A stretch of DNA of 5,398 nucleotides, taken from NCBI GenBank assembly GCA_023227965.1, contig JALOCA010000072.1, positions 1 to 5,398 of the forward strand. Reading direction: 5' to 3'. Positions 1-4,081 of the stretch are shown here, one piece after another. The DNA comes from Lentimicrobiaceae bacterium (GTDB lineage Bacteria > Bacteroidota > Bacteroidia > Bacteroidales > JALOCA01). Position numbers and translations under genes: made by a program. The stretch's first letter is position 1, and the number at the start of each line of letters is the position of its first letter. Below the pieces are notes generated by a model that saw nothing but the letters and a program-made list of their open reading frames with translations, had not been told where the DNA came from and did not search any database.

Positions 1-28
1 TTTTTTTTGATTGTTAATATAAAGCTCT
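1..28. repeat. terminal direct repeat, left copy (circular genome junction)
   Basis: Bases 1-28 are identical to 5371-5398. This is what a circular molecule gives when it is assembled as a linear contig with a short overlap. Circularity is supported by content: the gene ending at 14 and the gene starting at 5363 become consecutive operon members separated by 20 nt, and the run of T split between the two ends becomes a single 13-nt A tract in the leader of the 232-aa gene. The unique circle is then 5370 nt. Confidence 0.92.
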
Positions 29-244
29 AATCTTTAGCTTGCGAACAACATAATATATGATTGCGAAACCTACAACCATAAGAGCTGCAAATTTAAGTAT
101 TTTCTGAACATTACTCTGAAACGGTGACACAGGAGCGACACCAGCCGGGAGCTTGTCTGAAAAAAATTTATCAGCTAATTCTCCAAGTCCAATCCCAGCT
201 AACACCTTGACAGCGAACATTATGCCTTTGATTATTACACCCAT
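14..244 (-). CDS. small two-segment membrane protein, first gene of the late operon
   Basis: 76 aa; family not recognised. Residues 3-22 are hydrophobic or amphipathic (VIIKGIMFAVKVLAGIGLG), followed by a short Pro/Ala stretch (about 32-42) and a clear membrane helix at about 50-67. The tail is basic (RKLKIR). The start at 244 is preferred over an upstream in-frame ATG at 286 because it follows an 11-nt A tract, the leader type seen elsewhere here, and because the extension would begin next to the predicted promoter. It is the first gene after the promoter at 284-314, and its stop lies 20 nt before the 232-aa gene across the circle junction. The layout (amphipathic segment, membrane helix, basic end) resembles a small virion or assembly membrane protein; inovirus coat proteins look broadly similar, but no other inovirus gene is present. 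Confidence 0.75.
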   Translation of the reverse strand: MGVIIKGIMFAVKVLAGIGLGELADKFFSDKLPAGVAPVSPFQSNVQKILKFAALMVVGFAIIYYVVRKLKIRALY

Positions 245-271
245 TTTGATTTTTTTTTTTGTGATACAAAG

Positions 272-303
272 AATAATAAAAGACAAATTTGTCCTTTATT
301 ATT
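272..303. repeat. 32-bp near-perfect palindrome over the late promoter
   Basis: AATAATAAA, A, GACAAA is followed directly by TTTGTC, C, TTTATTATT. Fifteen of sixteen positions pair, with one mismatch (281/294). It covers the -7 element and likely transcription start of the late promoter. There is no U tract after it on the minus strand, so a repressor/activator site fits better than a terminator. A weak AT-rich hairpin ending rep transcripts remains possible. Confidence 0.65.
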
Positions 304-314
304 TGAAAAGTCAA
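284..314 (-). promoter_or_regulatory. predicted late-operon promoter
   Basis: On the minus strand TTGACT (314-309) is followed by a 17-nt spacer and CAAATTTG (291-284). The latter matches the Bacteroidota -7 consensus TAnnTTTG at all but the first base. Element types and spacer length are the same as in the early promoter at 2134-2164. The expected transcript would start near 277-280, leaving a leader of roughly 35 nt before the ATG at 244. The -7 element lies inside a palindrome, which suggests regulation. Confidence 0.6.
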
Positions 315-367
315 GAAAAAAACAATAAAAATTAATATAAAGTCAGAAAAAAAATAATAAAAAGTCA
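306..367. repeat. three AAAAGTCA-type repeats near the late promoter
   Basis: AAAAGTCA at 306-313, TAAAGTCA at 338-345 and AAAAGTCA at 360-367. Centre spacings are 32 and 22 nt, close to three and two helical turns, so all could lie on one DNA face. The first copy contains the -35 of the late promoter (TTGACTTTT on the minus strand); the second overlaps the rep stop codon and the third lies in the last rep codons. A further exact copy sits in the loop of the hairpin upstream of rep (1280-1287). Confidence 0.45.
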
Positions 368-1197
368 GAATAATAAAAGATATGAAGATCTTTTTCTCTT
401 AAAATAAGGCATAAAAAACGGTAATTTGCAACATATTTATCCATCATATATAACGATGGTGTGAATTTTACCAAAAAAAATACAATATAATAATCTTCAT
501 TCGCCACACATACCAGTCCATTAATCGCAAGTAGATAATCAATTAAACCAGCTGGTATAATATACCCACTACTTTTTACAAAATTATCGCAAAAAAACAG
601 TCTATTATGTACATAATCCGCAAGCTGCTTATCAGTGACATTGGTATATTCCGGATTGTTTTTTATATCCGGGGCTTTTGAAACGTACTTTGCGGCATAG
701 TTACACGCCCGGCGAATGGTTTTGATTATTGATTTACCTTTCCGAGTCTGGAGAGCGTTTGGCGAGAAACCGAGGTTGTCATAAAAAGTATGACACCAAG
801 CCCGGTTAAGGACAGAATAATTAATATAAGGCATATCCATAAAACAATGGAAATGAGGACGACCAGCCTTAGTAAGTTCCTTAACGGCAACATAAGAAGC
901 GAGACTATAATTTTTTTTAAGATTTTCAATGTATTTTGAAAAACACTCATTTGCATATCTGTTCGTGACATCATCTGGAAAAGTTAAAGTTATGAATTTG
1001 ATTGTATTTGTGCGGAGGTTGAATTGCCTGATTATAGTTGATCGTACTATTTTTTTTTCAACATTAAATTTTTTTTGTTTTTTTCCGATAACCCGACCGC
1101 CTTTAGCTTTGTGGTTGCCAGCTCCCGCCCTAGTACACGTAATTTGTCCTGTTTCGTACAGTCTATACCTTAATTTCGTGTCATGATCAATTAACAT
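343..1197 (-). CDS. rep: rolling-circle replication initiator, HUH endonuclease (Rep)
   Basis: 284 aa, usual size for a small phage or plasmid Rep. It should nick one strand of the double-stranded replicative form, stay covalently bound through tyrosine and start rolling-circle synthesis. The three family motifs are in order: motif 1 FITLTFP (68-74), motif 2 RPHFHCF (113-119) with the metal-binding pair H115/H117, and motif 3 YAAKYVSK (167-174) with Y167 and Y171 in the YxxxY arrangement and K170. No helicase domain follows, as in phage-type Reps. The N-terminal 50 residues are basic. Residues 234-284 are rich in Tyr, Phe and Leu, partly from T-rich tracts near the end. The ATG at 1197 is chosen; an in-frame ATG at 1281 would add 28 residues of unlikely sequence and read through the hairpin at 1271-1309. 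It is the last gene of the early operon. Confidence 0.93.
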   Translation of the reverse strand: MLIDHDTKLRYRLYETGQITCTRAGAGNHKAKGGRVIGKKQKKFNVEKKIVRSTIIRQFNLRTNTIKFITLTFPDDVTNRYANECFSKYIENLKKNYSLASYVAVKELTKAGRPHFHCFMDMPYINYSVLNRAWCHTFYDNLGFSPNALQTRKGKSIIKTIRRACNYAAKYVSKAPDIKNNPEYTNVTDKQLADYVHNRLFFCDNFVKSSGYIIPAGLIDYLLAINGLVCVANEDYYIVFFLVKFTPSLYMMDKYVANYRFLCLILREKDLHIFYYSDFLLFFF

Positions 1198-1317
1198 ATA
1201 TATTGATTTACAGCGTATTACAAAGATTAATCGGATTAAGCAAAATGTTTTTGACAAGATCAAAACAAAACCGGGGCGCAAAAGTCATTACGACTAATCA
1301 GCACCCCGGGAAATGGA
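1198..1317. other. intergenic region upstream of rep, candidate origin region
   Basis: 120 nt without a convincing gene. It contains the GC-rich hairpin at 1271-1309 and a TTAATC-G-GATTAA inverted repeat at 1227-1239 (on the minus strand also two direct TTAATC copies 3 nt apart). A weak -7-like element AATCTTTG lies on the minus strand at about 1221-1228, but no TTG element sits at the spacing used by the other two promoters. Placement just ahead of rep is typical of rolling-circle origins. Confidence 0.5.
1271..1309. other. GC-rich hairpin ahead of rep: candidate replication origin or attenuator
   Basis: Stem CCGGGGCGC (1271-1279) pairs with GCACCCCGG (1301-1309), with one C/A mismatch. The 21-nt loop contains a second small hairpin, AGTC-ATTAC-GACT (1283-1295), and an AAAAGTCA copy. 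This nested structure stands out in an AT-rich genome and is next to rep, as expected for a Rep nick site. On the minus strand the stem is followed by TTTTGTTTTG, so it could also, or instead, act as an intrinsic terminator or attenuator lowering rep expression relative to the small early genes. Confidence 0.5.
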
Positions 1318-1515
1318 CTACCACGGACGATTGGGGCGATGCCTTGAGCAAAAATCATCCACGCTCACCGCGGGGCGCATAGACACAGTACCCGGATTCC
1401 CAAATTTTTGGTCAATAACCAAACCGGGGACAGGAGGAGAGTACATACATTCCCCCGTATTGGGTGACATTTTACTTTTTCTAAAAAAAACACATTCTTT
1501 ACACTTCATTTTCAT
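1318..1515 (-). CDS. small four-cysteine, probably metal-binding protein
   Basis: 65 aa with the start at 1515. In-frame ATGs also occur at 1533 and 1509; 1515 and 1509 keep the overlap with the preceding gene short (17 or 11 nt rather than 35). Cysteines at 5, 8, 23 and 56 form CKEC, GEC and DDFC contexts, followed by SRHRP. The layout (CxxC-F-F, then GxC before a Pro-rich turn, then V-x3-D-x-C near the end) resembles small zinc-binding proteins often seen in phages, whose function is unknown. It is the last small gene before rep and is therefore probably expressed early. A role in replication, transcription control or host takeover is possible but not shown by the sequence. Confidence 0.78.
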   Translation of the reverse strand: MKMKCKECVFFRKSKMSPNTGECMYSPPVPGLVIDQKFGNPGTVSMRPAVSVDDFCSRHRPNRPW

Positions 1516-1708
1516 TAATTTTCGAGTTTTCAAATTTTAAATTATCATATTGCCGCTGAAAATACTTCTCAGCAGCTATTAATTTTGACCGGGGTATAAG
1601 CTCCATATCTACGATATTTTGCACTTGTATCATCTTAGACAAGACCCCACATACTTCGCGCAATTGGATGCGTAATTTCACGCGTAAAATAGCCTCTTTT
1701 GTTGTCAT
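1499..1708 (-). CDS. small helical early protein, unknown function
   Basis: 69 aa; family not recognised. Mostly charged and helix-favouring: residues 4-30 (KEAILRVKLRIQLREVCGVL and on) form an amphipathic helix, and residues 41-60 (KLIAAEKYFQRQYDNLKFE) form another with heptad-like spacing, separated by a short Pro-containing turn (ELIPRS). A helical hairpin or oligomeric coiled coil is plausible. One cysteine only (C20). Its ATG overlaps the stop of the 63-aa gene in ATGA, a coupled start. Third gene of the early operon. Confidence 0.75.
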   Translation of the reverse strand: MTTKEAILRVKLRIQLREVCGVLSKMIQVQNIVDMELIPRSKLIAAEKYFQRQYDNLKFENSKINENEV

Positions 1709-1896
1709 AATTGCTTTGATTTGATTGCGTACTCAGAGCAAGGGCAAATGTAGATCACAAACTCATGACAAGTGAGTTTTTTTGCGGTTGTATTGCCACA
1801 ATCACAAGCGTAATTGGTGATCATGTATAACCCAGCACAATTAAGCTCCGCGAACTTAATTGCTTTGTCCATTGAAGTAGTGTAATATTCTGTCAT
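1705..1896 (-). CDS. small cysteine-rich protein with two CxC pairs
   Basis: 63 aa; family not recognised. Six cysteines (20, 31, 33, 43, 51, 53), two pairs as CDC and CPC. The spacing C31-x-C33-x17-C51-x-C53 looks like a zinc-ribbon-like metal site, with C43-H44 as further possible ligands. No signal peptide or membrane helix, so disulfide bonding in the periplasm is unlikely. Its start shares one base with the stop of the preceding gene (TAATG) and its stop overlaps the next start (ATGA). Second gene of the early operon. A regulatory or nucleic-acid-binding role is an inference from size, position and Cys pattern. Confidence 0.76.
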   Translation of the reverse strand: MTEYYTTSMDKAIKFAELNCAGLYMITNYACDCGNTTAKKLTCHEFVIYICPCSEYAIKSKQL

Positions 1897-2105
1897 TACA
1901 CAATCGTTTGATTCACAACATTGAGTCTGGCTAATGGATGCAATTTACACCCTGTTAGCTTAACAAACTGCCTTATTTCACAATCAGACGGTATAACAAA
2001 CCGTTTCAAAGTTTTATTTCGCTTATTATTCAAGCAGTCCTGAAAATTAGCGTAAACAACTTCATTACTGTTGTTCAAATAAAGATAAACGGGTCTTTTT
2101 TTCAT
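1896..2105 (-). CDS. small early protein, first gene of the early operon
   Basis: 69 aa; family not recognised. Basic N-terminal half with a beta-like start (KKRPVYLYLNN) and a Lys/Arg/Asn-rich centre (NNKRNKTLKRF, about 26-36). Three scattered cysteines (24, 42, 53) and no membrane segment. The ATG at 2105 follows an A-rich leader (CAATAAATAAAAATC) without a Shine-Dalgarno sequence and lies about 24 nt downstream of the expected transcription start of the promoter at 2134-2164. Net basic charge would allow nucleic-acid binding, for example of ssDNA, but no known fold can be named. Confidence 0.75.
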   Translation of the reverse strand: MKKRPVYLYLNNSNEVVYANFQDCLNNKRNKTLKRFVIPSDCEIRQFVKLTGCKLHPLARLNVVNQTIV

Positions 2106-2133
2106 GATTTTTATTTATTGGTTTGTACGTCCG

Positions 2134-2164
2134 TAAATGTAAGTAGCGGATTAACACGTGTCAA
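2134..2164 (-). promoter_or_regulatory. predicted early-operon promoter
   Basis: On the minus strand TTGACA (2164-2159), a 17-nt spacer, then TACATTTA (2141-2134). The second element matches the Bacteroidota -7 consensus TAnnTTTG except for the last base; TACATT also reads as a passable sigma-70 -10. Expected transcription start near 2128, with the first gene at 2105. It sits between the late terminator and the early genes, where a promoter is needed. Confidence 0.65.
2151..2164. promoter_or_regulatory. near-palindrome over the early -35, possible operator
   Basis: TTAACACGTGTCAA is self-complementary in six of seven pairs, with a perfect ACACGTGT core. It covers the whole -35 hexamer of the early promoter, so a bound dimeric regulator would block transcription. 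No regulator is identified; a small early protein or a host factor could bind. Confidence 0.45.
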
Positions 2165-2179
2165 TTTTATTTGACGAAC

Positions 2180-2210
2180 AAAAAAAATCCGGTGACAAAC
2201 AGCCACCGGA
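2180..2210 (-). terminator. intrinsic terminator of the late operon
   Basis: On the minus strand TCCGGTG (2210-2204), a 9-nt loop and CACCGGA (2194-2188) form a perfect 7-bp GC-rich stem. Eight T residues (2187-2180) follow directly. It lies 36 nt after the stop of the 123-aa gene and upstream of the early promoter, so it separates the two operons. Confidence 0.9.
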
Positions 2211-2245
2211 CATACATTAAACACAAAACATACAGCAAGACAAAA

Positions 2246-2617
2246 TTATATAAGAGTAATTCTATAGCCATCAAAACGCATGAACTCATACCCGGTCACG
2301 ACTATCCGGGAGAAATATAAATCCTGAGAATATACATTATTTGGGAACGTGAAATTATCGGTAACATCCCCAACTAAAGCAATATTTCGCAGCGTGAAAA
2401 ACAAGACATTGCCATCATCATACAAAGCCACATGATTATTGAGAGCAGTTCCTAGGGCAGCATCCGTGCCAAATTCCACATTAATAGCCACGTATAACTT
2501 GAGCGCATTATACGTCACAAATTCAGACCCAGCAATTAAGCCTTGATAGAACAACCTTTCGTTTGAATCAACATCAAACGTATTATTAATATACCGTAGC
2601 AGATATTTACTCTCCAT
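2246..2617 (-). CDS. beta-rich protein, probable virion component; possible paralogue of the preceding gene
   Basis: 123 aa; family not recognised. No signal peptide or membrane helix. Alternating hydrophobic residues suggest mostly beta structure (VTYNALKLYVAINVEF, 34-49; NVLFFTLRNIALVGDV, 70-85; SRIVVTGYEFMRFDGYRITLI, 103-123). The ATG shares one base with the stop of the preceding gene (TGATG), so the two are probably translated in a coupled, balanced way. Two short motifs occur in the same order as in that neighbour: LGT-x2-N (55-60) and TFP-x7-L (90-100). Last gene of the late operon, followed by the terminator. A capsid, vertex or spike role is an inference from fold type and position. 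Confidence 0.8.
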   Translation of the reverse strand: MESKYLLRYINNTFDVDSNERLFYQGLIAGSEFVTYNALKLYVAINVEFGTDAALGTALNNHVALYDDGNVLFFTLRNIALVGDVTDNFTFPNNVYSQDLYFSRIVVTGYEFMRFDGYRITLI

Positions 2618-3057
2618 CAGTCCAAAATTTCGATGTCAAAATACAAATTAAAATAAGCCCCTATCTGATCAGCGAGCGAATAATTAACGTGGTTGAATAC
2701 CACGTCACAAGCATTATTAATCACCAAACCATTATAATTATATTCGCCCGGAAAAGTAATAGGTACACCAACCCCTGTTACTATGTTAACCCCAGCAGGC
2801 GCGACAATATTCTGCGCTGGCAAACAAGGGTGTTGAGCCATACCAATTAATACTTGGAATTGTTGAGTATTATTATCATAAGGATTAATGACAGTGCCGA
2901 GGGTTATGTTCCGAAAAAATATATCAAATATAATACGTCTCACAGCAAAAGTGCGAGTGCTAACAATTATCTGTGACGTAGTCAGCGCAGTTGCCCCAGC
3001 ATTCACAACCGATGTTCCACCGATCGAATAAGCAGTATTTTTCCTTGGTTTATCCAT
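2617..3057 (-). CDS. beta-rich protein, probable virion structural protein
   Basis: 146 aa with the start at 3057; family not recognised. The composition is that of a beta-sandwich or jelly-roll coat protein: many Val, Ile, Asn, Thr, Gly and Phe, few charges, alternating strands such as SQIIVSTRTFAVRRIIFDIF (28-47). LGT-x2-N (53-58) and TFP-x7-L (101-111) recur in the 123-aa neighbour. At 3057 the start overlaps the lysin stop by 8 nt (ATGGATAA). An in-frame ATG at 3114 would add 19 mostly hydrophobic residues and follows an AAAGGA stretch, but it lies 65 nt inside the lysin gene, whose C-terminus looks genuine, so the short form is preferred. Candidate major or minor capsid protein; which one cannot be decided from sequence alone. 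Confidence 0.8.
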   Translation of the reverse strand: MDKPRKNTAYSIGGTSVVNAGATALTTSQIIVSTRTFAVRRIIFDIFFRNITLGTVINPYDNNTQQFQVLIGMAQHPCLPAQNIVAPAGVNIVTGVGVPITFPGEYNYNGLVINNACDVVFNHVNYSLADQIGAYFNLYFDIEILD

Positions 3058-3562
3058 AATATACACTATACCAATGTTTAACCCCACGCAAATAATTATC
3101 ATAACTATCCTCAAAATATCCTTTCGCCTTCAATGTATCAACATATTGTTCCACTTGCAGGGGAGCATTATAATATTCAGGATACCCGAGGTTTGTGTAA
3201 TACAAGCGGAAATCCTTAACCCCAGCCTCCAGATCATCATATTTTGCGTGTCCATACAGCACCCCGGTTGCAGTAGTCAACCTCTTAACAGGCAGCTTCA
3301 TCCCGGAAGGATTGTAACCCTCAACAAAAGACTTCGACCTGAAATTATTTGTTTCGTGTGCAAATTGAGAGACTATAATAGGGATCATTTCATCCGTAAA
3401 GCCATTAGCTCTGAGATACTCAGTAATTAATTTTCTTATAGTATCATTTTTTTGCATTAGAAGGGATTGGATTATTGCGAAAATAAGAAACAACAGCATC
3501 AACCAAACCAGCCAACCATTTGAGCCAGCGCGCGACAAACTGTATTTTTCCGATGAGTTCAT
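3050..3562 (-). CDS. membrane-anchored peptidoglycan hydrolase, glucosaminidase-like
   Basis: 170 aa. Residues 1-15 are short and polar, 16-36 form a membrane helix (GWLVWLMLLFLIFAIIQSLLM), and from about 40 on there is a compact enzyme domain. This domain resembles the Glucosaminidase family (PF01832) that cleaves glycan strands of peptidoglycan: SQFAHETNNF (65-74) with E70 as likely catalytic acid, NPSGMKLP (84-91) where the family has N-[FL]-x-G-[IM]-K, AKYDDLEAGVKDF (106-118) equal to the Y-x-S-x2-x-S/G-x-x-D region, and DTLKAKGYFEDSYDNYLRGV (142-161) equal to the family's GYATDPxY end. The helix would leave the domain outside the cytoplasm, either as a virion-bound entry enzyme or a lysis enzyme; a start at 3457 (M36) would give a soluble form. 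Its ATG overlaps the 71-aa gene stop (ATGA). No separate holin is evident. Confidence 0.85.
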   Translation of the reverse strand: MNSSEKYSLSRAGSNGWLVWLMLLFLIFAIIQSLLMQKNDTIRKLITEYLRANGFTDEMIPIIVSQFAHETNNFRSKSFVEGYNPSGMKLPVKRLTTATGVLYGHAKYDDLEAGVKDFRLYYTNLGYPEYYNAPLQVEQYVDTLKAKGYFEDSYDNYLRGVKHWYSVYYG

Positions 3563-3774
3563 TCATCGGGGCTATTATTTAGGTCAGCTGCCAGAGTTTC
3601 TTCCAGAGTTTCTTCCGGGGTTTCTTCCGGGGTTTCTTCCGGGGTTTCTTCCGGGGTTTCTTCCTGTATATCATCCTCAAAAGATAATGATTGTTTCCGC
3701 ATCCAAAAAAACGCAACCACAACCAGTATCAAACCAAAAAGTAACAGATTGCGAGGGTTAATGTATTTTTTCAT
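3559..3774 (-). CDS. membrane protein with acidic EETP-repeat tail
   Basis: 71 aa; family not recognised. A basic start (MKKYINPRN) and one membrane helix (about 9-24) are followed by R26/K27 and then a 44-residue tail with 18 Asp/Glu and no Lys or Arg. The tail centre is four EETP and two EETL units (38-61), encoded by six 12-bp tandem repeats. The positive-inside rule is ambiguous here because both ends of the helix carry basic residues. It lies directly after the gene for the basic membrane protein, which has the opposite charge, and its stop overlaps the lysin start (ATGA). Possible roles are electrostatic partner or scaffold for the basic protein, or a lysis accessory protein; none is proven. 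Confidence 0.78.
   Translation of the reverse strand: MKKYINPRNLLLFGLILVVVAFFWMRKQSLSFEDDIQEETPEETPEETPEETPEETLEETLAADLNNSPDE
3592..3663. repeat. six 12-bp tandem repeats inside the acidic-tail gene
   Basis: Six back-to-back copies: CAGAGTTTCTTC twice (3592-3615), then CGGGGTTTCTTC four times (3616-3663). The length is a multiple of three, so gain or loss of a unit only changes the number of EETP/EETL units. The four identical copies suggest recent expansion by slippage. Confidence 0.95.
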
Positions 3775-3776
3775 AC

Positions 3777-3792
3777 TATATATATATATATA
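3777..3792. repeat. (TA)8 dinucleotide repeat in the leader of the acidic-tail gene
   Basis: Sixteen alternating T/A bases sit 3 nt before the ATG at 3774, in the only late-operon gap (25 nt, 3775-3799) without overlapping genes on this part of the map. The tract is slippage-prone and self-complementary, so its length could alter translation of the downstream gene. No Shine-Dalgarno sequence is present. Confidence 0.8.
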
Positions 3793-3799
3793 AGATCAA

Positions 3800-4081
3800 C
3801 TATTTACGGCGCATCCGCCTTAATTGAGCCATACGCCGACGAGCAGCCAAAGACCCTTTAACCTGCCAAGCTTTTTTTGCCCCCGGTTTTGATCTGGTCA
3901 CTGTTTTGCGCTTACGCCGCCCCTGCCTGATTGATACAACAGGCTTAACCTTCCTTCTCCGCCTCCGAGGTTTCGGTATTAATTTTTGCAGCAGGAAAAA
4001 TCCGCCTACAATCAATACTATTATAGACCAAGGCTTATACTGTGTAATTAACTGCTTAATTTTTGATATTATTTCACTCAT
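3800..4081 (-). CDS. membrane-anchored, highly basic protein, likely DNA-binding
   Basis: 93 aa; family not recognised. One membrane helix at about 18-32 (WSIIVLIVGGFFLLQ) is followed by a 61-residue tail (33-93) holding 28 Lys/Arg and no Asp or Glu, with blocks RRRRRK (39-44), RRKRK (55-59), RRR (81-83) and RRMRRK (88-93). Such a tail should bind nucleic acid by charge, much as the basic J protein of microviruses does, although here it is tied to a membrane. A reasonable inference is condensation or docking of the ssDNA genome at a virion or host membrane. The ATG overlaps the stop of the 195-aa gene (ATGA). Confidence 0.82.
   Translation of the reverse strand: MSEIISKIKQLITQYKPWSIIVLIVGGFFLLQKLIPKPRRRRRKVKPVVSIRQGRRKRKTVTRSKPGAKKAWQVKGSLAARRRMAQLRRMRRK

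Larger units (their letters stand above)
245..342. other. intergenic region between rep and the late operon
   Basis: 98 nt, very AT-rich. It holds the predicted late promoter (284-314), a 32-bp imperfect palindrome (272-303), two of four AGTCA-type repeats and the A-tract leader of the 76-aa gene. No GC-rich hairpin with a U tract follows rep, so rep transcripts may end at the AT-rich palindrome or read into the late genes. Confidence 0.7.
2106..2245. other. intergenic region between the late and early operons
   Basis: 140 nt with no gene on either strand. In minus-strand order it holds 35 nt of trailer after the 123-aa gene, the intrinsic terminator, the early promoter with its overlapping near-palindrome, and an A-rich leader. 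It is the clearest transcription boundary in the genome. Confidence 0.85.

Noticed and set aside
1..28. End repeats as integration (att) sites
   Set aside because: No integrase or XerCD-like dif core was seen, no host sequence is present, and the operon reads continuously through the join, which supports a circular assembly overlap.
929..1186. Plus-strand open frame of 85 codons opposite rep (others at 3074-3430, 4330-4695 and 4403-4684)
   Set aside because: They lie wholly or mostly antisense to well-supported minus-strand genes, have low-complexity translations (for example Pro/Ala runs opposite the Gly/Ala-rich gene) and no promoter or leader.
1195..1281. N-terminal extension of Rep from the ATG at 1281
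   Set aside because: The added 28 residues are hydrophobic and Cys-containing, unlike a Rep N-terminus, and translation would start inside the GC hairpin. The ATG at 1197 gives a normal Rep of 284 aa.
1287..1291. ATTAC in the hairpin loop as a CRESS-type nonanucleotide nick site
   Set aside because: Only five bases match the end of the eukaryotic CRESS TAATATTAC motif, and the Rep here has the phage-type YxxxY motif with no helicase domain.
3058..3114. Longer start at 3114 for the 146-aa gene, giving a membrane helix
   Set aside because: It would overlap the lysin's conserved-looking C-terminus by 65 nt. The start at 3057 gives a short overlap like its neighbours. The AAAGGA stretch ahead of 3114 keeps this open at low probability.
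4064..4072. TTGATATTA resembling the phiX174 gene A nick region
   Set aside because: Nine AT-rich bases can occur by chance. It is on the strand opposite to the genes, whereas in phiX the nicked strand is the coding strand, and it lies inside the basic-protein gene without a surrounding match in order.
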